Shown here in pieces: positions 58,701 to 64,000 of a DNA stretch of 64,000 nt; the stretch's first letter is position 1; each line of letters begins with the position of its first letter. The stretch comes from JACVRW01 sp963835705. GTDB taxonomy: Bacteria; Actinomycetota; Thermoleophilia; Solirubrobacterales; Thermoleophilaceae. The translations under genes were made by a program, and so were the position numbers. The DNA is taken from positions 238,471 through 302,470 of the forward strand of contig CAWIGR010000007.1 in NCBI GenBank assembly GCA_963835705.1, in the 5' to 3' direction. The notes under the pieces are model-generated. The model ran no database searches. It was not told the DNA's origin and was given only the letters and a program-made list of their open reading frames with translations.

Positions 58701-61457
58701 ATGGCGACTCCCAATCCCGGGCCCGGGCTCCTCGGCCGCCACAGCGAGCGCTCGGCGCTCGATCTGCTCGTCAGCAGTGTCCGCGCAGGCGAGAGCCAGA
58801 CGCTCGTGCTGCGAGGCGACGCCGGCGCCGGCAAGTCAGCGCTGCTGGACTACCTGGTCGAGCGGGCGGCGGACTGCCGCATACTCCACGCGGTCGGCGT
58901 CGAGGCCGAGATGGAGCTTGCGTATGCGGGACTGCACCAGCTGTGTGCTCCGCTGTTCGACCGGCTCGAGCCGCTGCCCGCGCCGCAACGTGACGCCCTG
59001 ACCACGGCGTTCGGCCTGCAGGCCGGCGAGGCTCCAGACCGGTTCCTGGTCAGCCTGGCCGTGCTGAGCCTCCTGGGCGAGGCCGCCGGGGATCGGCCGG
59101 TGATCTGCGTGGTGGACGATGCGCAGTGGCTCGACCGGGCCTCGGCGCAGGTACTCGCATTCGTCGCACGCAGGCTGCTCGCCGAATCGGTCGCGCTGGT
59201 CTTCGGGTCCAGGCAGCCCGGCCAGGACAACGTCCTGAGCGGTCTGCCGGAGCTCGTGGTCGAGGGCCTCGATTACGACGACGCGCGGGCGTTGCTCGAG
59301 TCGGTGATCGCCGGCCCGCTGGACGACCGGATCCGGGACCGCATCATCGCCGAGACGGCCGGCAACCCGCTGGCGCTGCTCGAGCTGCCGCGCGGTCGCA
59401 ACCCGACGGAGCTGGCAGGCGGCTTTGGTCTCTCCGACCCGCCTCCCCTGCCTGCCCGCATCGAGGAGACCTTCGCCAGCCGGGTGGAGCGGATGCCCGC
59501 GGCGACCCAGCAAGTCCTGCTGATCGCCGCGGCCGAGCCGATCGGCGATCCCGCGCTCCTGTTCGAGGCCGCCGAGCGCATGGACCTGAATGGTCATGAG
59601 GCGTTGGCCGACGCCGAGGACTTGATCACGGTCGACAACCGCGTGCGCTTCCGCCATCCGCTCGTCCGCTCCAGCGTCTACCGGCTTGCGTCGGCGGCTG
59701 AGCGCCGTCGGGTGCATGCGGCGCTTGCCGAGTCGATCGCGCCCGGCGATGACGAGGATCGGCGGGCATGGCATCGCGCCCACGCCGCCGCGGGGCCCGA
59801 CGAGGCCGTTGCGGGCGAGCTGGAAGCCTCGGCTGGCCGCGCGCAGGCTCGCGGCGGCCTTGCCGCGGCAGCGGCGTTTCTCGAGCGCGCCGTGGCGCTG
59901 ACGCCGGATCCCGAGCGGCGCGCACAGCGTGCGCTCGCGGCGGCGCGCGCCGCTCACGCTGCCGGAGCAGCGGACGCCGCATCAACCCTTGTGAGGGCTG
60001 CGCGACGCGGACCGCTGGACGAGCTCGAGGACGCCCAGGGTCAACTGCTCGAGGCGCAGATCGCCTTCAGCTCCCGGCGTGGCGGCGACGCGGCCTCACT
60101 GCTCGCCGCCGCGGCCGGGCGTCTTGCGCCGCTCGAACCCGGAATGTCGCGTGCCGCGCATCTCGAGGCGATCTGGGCGGCGTGCTTCGCCATGCATCTC
60201 GCCAGTCCGAGCGGGCCGCTCGAGGTGTCCGCGGCGGCCCGCGCCTGCCCGCCGGCGACTGGGGCTCCCACTCCCTACGACCTGATGCTCGACGGGCTGG
60301 CCACGCGCTTCGTCGACGGTTTCCCCGCCGGCGCGCCGACGCTGCAGCGCGCGCTGAGCGAGTTCAGCCGCACGGAGACGGAGGGTCTCGCTGATATGGC
60401 GATGGCGTGGGTCTGGCTCGCGGTCGAGCTGTGGGACGCCGACGCCTGGTTCGAGCTGGGCACGCGGCAGGTGCAGGCCGCCCGCGACGCCGGCGCGCTC
60501 ACGGTGCTTCCGCTCGCGCTCCATACGATCGCGGAATGGCATTCGCGCGCCGGCGAGCTCGCTGTCGCCGACACGCTGCTCGCCGAAGCCGACTCGATCA
60601 TGGCGGCGACCGGCGACGCCCCGATGAGCCACGCGCGTCTCCGTCTGGCCGCGCTCCAGGGGAGCGACGCCGAGGCGCTGATCACCGCGAGCATCCAGGA
60701 CGGGACTGAGCGTGGCGAGGGCGTCCTGGTACGGCACGCCGAGGACGCCGCGGCGACGCTGTATGCCGGCCTCGGCCGCTACGACGAGGCGCTGGCCTGG
60801 GCACGGCAAGAGGTCGAGCACAACCCCCACGCCTTCTATTTGACCGCCTTGCCGGAGCTGGTGGAGGCCGCGGTTCGCTGCGACGAGCGCGACGAGGCCC
60901 GCCGGGCGGTCGACGCGCTCTGCGAGAAGACACAGGCGAGCGGCACGGCGTGGGCGCGCGGCGTGGAGGCGCGCTCGCGCGCCCTCATCAGCGAGGGGGA
61001 CGAGGCCGACGCGCTCTACCGGGAGGCGATCTCGCTGCTGGGCGAGAGCCGCCTGGGCGTCGAGTCCGCGCGCGCCCAGCTGCTCTATGGCGAGTGGCTG
61101 CGCCGCCAGAACCGCCGCGTCGATGCCCGCGAGCAACTGCGAGCGGCGCACGAGGCCTTCGCGGCGATGGGAGCGGAGCCGTTCGCGGAGCGGACTGAGC
61201 GCGAGCTGAAGGCCACCGGCGAGACGGTGCGCAAACGCAACATCGAGACGCGCGACGAGCTGACCCCGCAGGAGGCCCAGATCGCCCGCCTGGCGGCCGA
61301 GCGGTTCACGAACGCGGAGATCGGCGCCCAGCTGTTCCTCAGCCCGCGCACGGTCGAGTGGCACCTGCGCAAGGTGTTCCTGAAGCTCGCGATCAGCTCC
61401 CGCAGACAGCTCCGCTCGGCACTGCCGGACGGCCGCGCGGCGGCCGTGCCCGGCTAG
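58701..61457 (+). CDS. LuxR-type regulator with AAA ATPase (LAL family)
   Basis: 918 residues. An N-terminal ATPase with P-loop GDAGAGKS (39-46) and Walker B VICVVDDAQWLD (about residue 138), a long helical TPR-like middle, and a C-terminal LuxR/GerE helix-turn-helix (ELTPQEAQIARLAAER, then TNAEIGAQLFLSPRTVEWHL). LAL regulators sense a ligand and activate operons for secondary metabolism or sugar use. ATG 58701 has TAGGGT 11 nt upstream. The tandem SnoaL-like genes directly downstream may be its targets. Confidence 0.9.
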   Translation: MATPNPGPGLLGRHSERSALDLLVSSVRAGESQTLVLRGDAGAGKSALLDYLVERAADCRILHAVGVEAEMELAYAGLHQLCAPLFDRLEPLPAPQRDALTTAFGLQAGEAPDRFLVSLAVLSLLGEAAGDRPVICVVDDAQWLDRASAQVLAFVARRLLAESVALVFGSRQPGQDNVLSGLPELVVEGLDYDDARALLESVIAGPLDDRIRDRIIAETAGNPLALLELPRGRNPTELAGGFGLSDPPPLPARIEETFASRVERMPAATQQVLLIAAAEPIGDPALLFEAAERMDLNGHEALADAEDLITVDNRVRFRHPLVRSSVYRLASAAERRRVHAALAESIAPGDDEDRRAWHRAHAAAGPDEAVAGELEASAGRAQARGGLAAAAAFLERAVALTPDPERRAQRALAAARAAHAAGAADAASTLVRAARRGPLDELEDAQGQLLEAQIAFSSRRGGDAASLLAAAAGRLAPLEPGMSRAAHLEAIWAACFAMHLASPSGPLEVSAAARACPPATGAPTPYDLMLDGLATRFVDGFPAGAPTLQRALSEFSRTETEGLADMAMAWVWLAVELWDADAWFELGTRQVQAARDAGALTVLPLALHTIAEWHSRAGELAVADTLLAEADSIMAATGDAPMSHARLRLAALQGSDAEALITASIQDGTERGEGVLVRHAEDAAATLYAGLGRYDEALAWARQEVEHNPHAFYLTALPELVEAAVRCDERDEARRAVDALCEKTQASGTAWARGVEARSRALISEGDEADALYREAISLLGESRLGVESARAQLLYGEWLRRQNRRVDAREQLRAAHEAFAAMGAEPFAERTERELKATGETVRKRNIETRDELTPQEAQIARLAAERFTNAEIGAQLFLSPRTVEWHLRKVFLKLAISSRRQLRSALPDGRAAAVPG

Positions 61458-61537
61458 GTAGGTGCCCCCTCTCGCATCTCGTTGGGCTTAAGACTGTCGT
61501 GGACGCCACCCGCTGAGCGGCGGATACTTGGCGGGCG

Positions 61538-61933
61538 ATGTCGCAGAAGAACGTGGAACTGGCCCGTCGAGCGTATGACGCCTTCAATCGGCGCGACTGG
61601 GATGCCTTTGTCGCACTGATGGATGACGACGTGGAAATCGTGACCCGCATCGCCGCCATCGAGGGTGGCCGGCACGGCCAGGACGGAATGCGCCGCTGGT
61701 GGGAGAACATGCTCACGGCCTTCCCGGACTACGACATCGAGGTTGTCGACATGCGCGACCTCGGGGACGTGACGTTGGCGTCCCTGCGCGCTCTCGGTCA
61801 CGGGGCGGGGAGTGACGTGCCGTTCGAGGACCTGCTCTGGCACGCGGGCCGGTGGCGGCGCGGGAAGTGCGTCTGGTGGCGCGCCTTCGCGACTGAGGCC
61901 GAGGCCGTCGAAGCCGTGGGCCTGCGGGAGTAG
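61538..61933 (+). CDS. SnoaL-like (NTF2-fold) protein A
   Basis: 131 residues of the short SnoaL type: NVELARRAYDAFNRRDWDAFVALM, then HGQDGMRRWWENMLTAFPD and a VWWRAFATEAEAVEAVGL end. Family members catalyse isomerisations or cyclisations or have no known activity. It is a tandem paralogue of the next gene. Confidence 0.8.
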   Translation: MSQKNVELARRAYDAFNRRDWDAFVALMDDDVEIVTRIAAIEGGRHGQDGMRRWWENMLTAFPDYDIEVVDMRDLGDVTLASLRALGHGAGSDVPFEDLLWHAGRWRRGKCVWWRAFATEAEAVEAVGLRE

Positions 61934-61936
61934 CCT

Positions 61937-62332
61937 ATGTCGCAGGAGAACATGGACGTCGTTCGCGCGACCTTCGAAGCATTCCGAAGGCGCGACCTCG
62001 ACGCCTTCCTAAGCTGCTTCGACCCCGAGGTCGAGTACAGATCGCTGGTGCTCGAAGTGGAAGGCATCTACCACGGGCACGAGGGGATGCGCTCGTGGTG
62101 GGACAGCGTGCTGACGGTATTCCCCGACTGGAACCCGCAGCTCGAGCACACACGCGACCTCGGGCAGCGAGTGCTTTCCCGCGCCCGCGCAGAGGGGCAC
62201 GGGACGGGCAGCGGCATCCCCCTCGAGCGGGACATCTGGCACGTGGCGGAAATCCGCGACGGCCGCATCAAGTCGTCGGCCTTCTTCCGCACCGAGCATG
62301 AAGCCCTCGAAGCCGCCGGGCTGCGGGAGTAG
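61937..62332 (+). CDS. SnoaL-like (NTF2-fold) protein B
   Basis: 131 residues; the same length and layout as the preceding gene (VVRATFEAFRRRDLDAFLSCFD, HGHEGMRSWWDSVLTVFPDW, HEALEAAGLRE). Only 3 bp separate the stop and the next ATG, so they are co-translated. The two are clearly duplicates that have diverged; a heterodimer is possible. Confidence 0.8.
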   Translation: MSQENMDVVRATFEAFRRRDLDAFLSCFDPEVEYRSLVLEVEGIYHGHEGMRSWWDSVLTVFPDWNPQLEHTRDLGQRVLSRARAEGHGTGSGIPLERDIWHVAEIRDGRIKSSAFFRTEHEALEAAGLRE

Positions 62333-62999
62333 GCCGGGCGGCCTGTCTTCAGCTTCTCCGATCCGCCCAACGAAAAGCGAGAGAGGGGGGTAGGTGTAGT
62401 TCCTGAGGAGCTTGGTTCATCCCGGCCCCCTTGGAGGCTGAGAGCTGCCAAGCGACTCAGTCACAAGGAGGACGCCGGACGAAGCTTCACGCTAACGCGG
62501 CGCTCAGCCTGAACAAGCGCAGGTTGCTTGCCGCAGAGAGAGCAGCGAGCTGACCGTCGAGGTTCGCGCGCCATATCTGCACGAGAACCTAGGGAGAGCG
62601 GGAGCGCCGAGCGGTCCTCCCGCTCCTCCTGGCGAAGCGGGCGCGGCTGAGAGCGCTGAGGCTCGTCCACGGCAGCCGCCTCCCGTGTGACCCCGGAGAC
62701 AGGTCCGTTTCGCGCAAAGCGCAAGCTTGAGCCGCCTCAAGGAACATCACGCTCGGATCGAGTGTGTGGAAATGTCGCTTGAACTGGATGCCGATGCCGG
62801 TCCATGCGACGCGCAGTAGCGCCGCATGTCATCGAGATCCTCGGGCTCGCTTTCTGTGAAACAGCAACGAAACTCGTCCTCGACGATGCCCTCGAGGCAG
62901 ATGGTGCGGCCTCTCAGGACGCCATTGAGCGACCGCCATTTCCCGACGGCGGAGATGGGTGGTCGCTTTTCCAGGCGAGCGTCGGTACTCGGCGTTCGA
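62333..62999. other. Mostly gene-poor stretch with a possible coding remnant
   Basis: About 660 bp. On the minus strand, 62747 to about 62995 has protein-like sequence (GRTICLEGIVEDEFRCC, SEPEDLDDMRRYC) running to a stop, but no start codon fits before it runs into the DUF6875 gene, so it may be a remnant or an error-split gene. AGCGGGAG (62597-62604) / CTCCCGCT (62617-62624) is a small hairpin. Confidence 0.4.
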
Positions 63000-63668
63000 C
63001 TAGTCGCGCCCCGCGCGCCACGGCAAACGGCGTAGTTCCTCAGCAAGGGTGTGGACCGCGGATTCTCCAAAGCGACGCGCCCACAAGTTGAGCAAGTCCT
63101 CGTTGTCCAGGAAGAACTTCCAGTCGCTGATGACCCCATGCCTCACGAACAGAAACGGCACGGGCGATGTGAATGGCCGGAAGCTCGAGTTGTATATCGC
63201 CGTCCCCTCGTTGCCCTCGTAGAAGGGCCCGAACAGGATTCCATCTTCCGCATACGATGGAACTGCAAGCTGCTGCAGGATCTCGTCAAAGACGCCTTGC
63301 GCACGATCAGCCGGCAAGTCGGCGAACACAACAACGATTGTCTTGTACTTCGTGTCGTCGCCGTCAGTAGGTTGAGCGTCCAGCAACCGTCTGATGTAAC
63401 CGTTCATGAGCTCGATAACAGCTGGCACGCTCCGGTCGGCGATCTGCTCAGGAGCGAGCCAAAGCGTCTTGCGCTCCAAGGACCCGGGCACGAAGGGACA
63501 GACGGGTCCAGCGCGGCCGAGATCTTTGTGCGGCTTGGCCACGAAGGTCTTGATCCAGTCTGCGACGGCTTGAAGCGCACCCAGATCGCTTTCCGCGAGC
63601 TCCCTCGTCCTGCTGCCGTCCTCGAGATCCTCGAGGAGGAAGAGATTGCCGGCGGTCTCTGCTGGCAT
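63000..63668 (-). CDS. DUF6875-type protein
   Basis: 222 residues. The recognisable motif is KPHKDLGRAGPVCPFVPGS (about residues 49-67), followed by KTLWLA and later IVVVFADLP and FLFVRHGVISDW. Members occur with nonribosomal-peptide and other biosynthetic clusters and have no known activity. ATG 63668 follows GGGAG. Other nearby genes do not show a pathway. Confidence 0.65.
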   Translation of the reverse strand: MPAETAGNLFLLEDLEDGSRTRELAESDLGALQAVADWIKTFVAKPHKDLGRAGPVCPFVPGSLERKTLWLAPEQIADRSVPAVIELMNGYIRRLLDAQPTDGDDTKYKTIVVVFADLPADRAQGVFDEILQQLAVPSYAEDGILFGPFYEGNEGTAIYNSSFRPFTSPVPFLFVRHGVISDWKFFLDNEDLLNLWARRFGESAVHTLAEELRRLPWRAGRD

Positions 63669-63861
63669 GAAAAACTCCCAAAGAGCGGAGGGCGATCCTA
63701 CATCTTCCCCGAACCGGGGGTACGGAACGACCAAGCGCCCCGGCCGCCCAGCTCAGAGGGCAGCGCGGAGCGCGATCCGGTCCGGATGAGTGACCCCTGT
63801 GTCGCGCCTCTGTCGTCGGGCTTGGCCCGAGGAGCGATCAGAAAGCGCAGAAGAAGCCAGA

Positions 63862-64000
63862 TCAGCGTACGGCTCCCGTGAGCTCTCGGGCTGGCGTGCC
63901 AAATCGTCCCGGGTTCCGCGCAGCGTCGCGCGTGGCTGCGATCGCTTCCGCAATGGCGTGGACGCGAAACTCCGGCCGGATACCCGCCGGCTGCTGCTGT
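63862..64000 (-). CDS. Probable gene running off the right edge (C-terminal part only)
   Basis: An open minus-strand frame of 46 residues ends RPEFRVHAIAEAIAATRDAA, RNPGRFGTPARELTGAVR and TGA. Its composition looks coding, but too little is visible to name a family. The start lies beyond 64000. Confidence 0.35.
   Translation of the reverse strand, partial: QQQPAGIRPEFRVHAIAEAIAATRDAARNPGRFGTPARELTGAVR

Noticed and set aside
1..64000. CRISPR array, tRNA, rRNA, prophage or intact insertion sequence
   Set aside because: Scanned for regular repeats, cloverleaf patterns and transposase motifs; none seen. A dedicated search could still find weak ones.

Overview
The window is a very GC-rich actinobacterial chromosome segment. 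Third codon positions are almost all G or C, an F420-dependent oxidoreductase is present, there is a SigB/SigF-type sigma factor, a DrrABC-type exporter, a large LuxR-type ATPase regulator and an IdeR/DtxR-like iron operator. The mix of genes is most like a soil member of the Thermoleophilia (Solirubrobacterales and relatives), but that placement is inference. Single-base indels break several otherwise well-conserved genes, which looks like an assembly with uncorrected long-read errors, or a genome with many recent pseudogenes.

Layout. 0-8.8 kb: DUF1360 protein, MpsC-like protein, GH38 mannosidase, a GH31 C-terminal-only protein coupled to a glycogen-debranching-type enzyme, a basic coiled-coil protein, and an F420 enzyme. 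9-16.4 kb: a stress and transcription block with a SigB/SigF-like sigma factor, DUF72, cupin, a three-gene ABC exporter, a BON protein, a baeRF-type release-factor-like protein and a primary-type sigma factor behind a candidate transcription attenuator. 16.4-20.2 kb: a tightly overlapping VOC / flavoprotein / YbdK-type ligase operon, then an aldo/keto reductase. 20.2-24.6 kb: two PhoX-type (DUF839) genes around a methyltransferase; one PhoX gene is frameshifted. 24.6-28.2 kb: iron uptake (an EfeO-position lipoprotein and an FTR1 permease) behind a 33-bp iron-box-like palindrome.

28.1-34.4 kb: amino-acid catabolism. A fused indolepyruvate:ferredoxin oxidoreductase is divergent from a leucine/phenylalanine-type dehydrogenase followed by a FadR-family regulator: the dehydrogenase would make 2-oxo acids and the oxidoreductase would turn them into acyl-CoAs. 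Then a TetR regulator is divergent from an MMPL exporter. 36.7-37.3 kb holds two truncated genes butted together (CDP-alcohol phosphatidyltransferase and UdgX). 37.4-39.8 kb: zinc-ribbon protein, 5'-3' exonuclease, MFS transporter. 40-43.4 kb: LysR regulator divergent from GNAT and FAD oxidoreductase genes. 43.5-46.3 kb: DUF4386, an ArsR/SRPBCC pair with a clear candidate operator, a 46-residue membrane peptide coupled to a DUF899 protein.

46.3-55.3 kb is accessory in character: long gene-poor stretches, inverted repeats, an MMPL remnant, a ribbon-helix-helix-like protein, a BNR-repeat protein, a vanadium-haloperoxidase-like protein with an altered active-site residue, and a tyrosine recombinase. 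55.3-64 kb returns to compact genes: VOC protein with a small partner, an SDR-fold protein without the catalytic Tyr/Lys, a stress operon (YflT-like protein, Bax-inhibitor-1-like protein, 37-residue membrane peptide), a LuxR-type ATPase regulator with two tandem SnoaL-like genes, and a DUF6875 protein. I saw no rRNA or tRNA gene, CRISPR array, intact insertion sequence or prophage.

Many starts look leaderless: a TAnnnT hexamer lies 7-9 nt before the start codon at nine genes.
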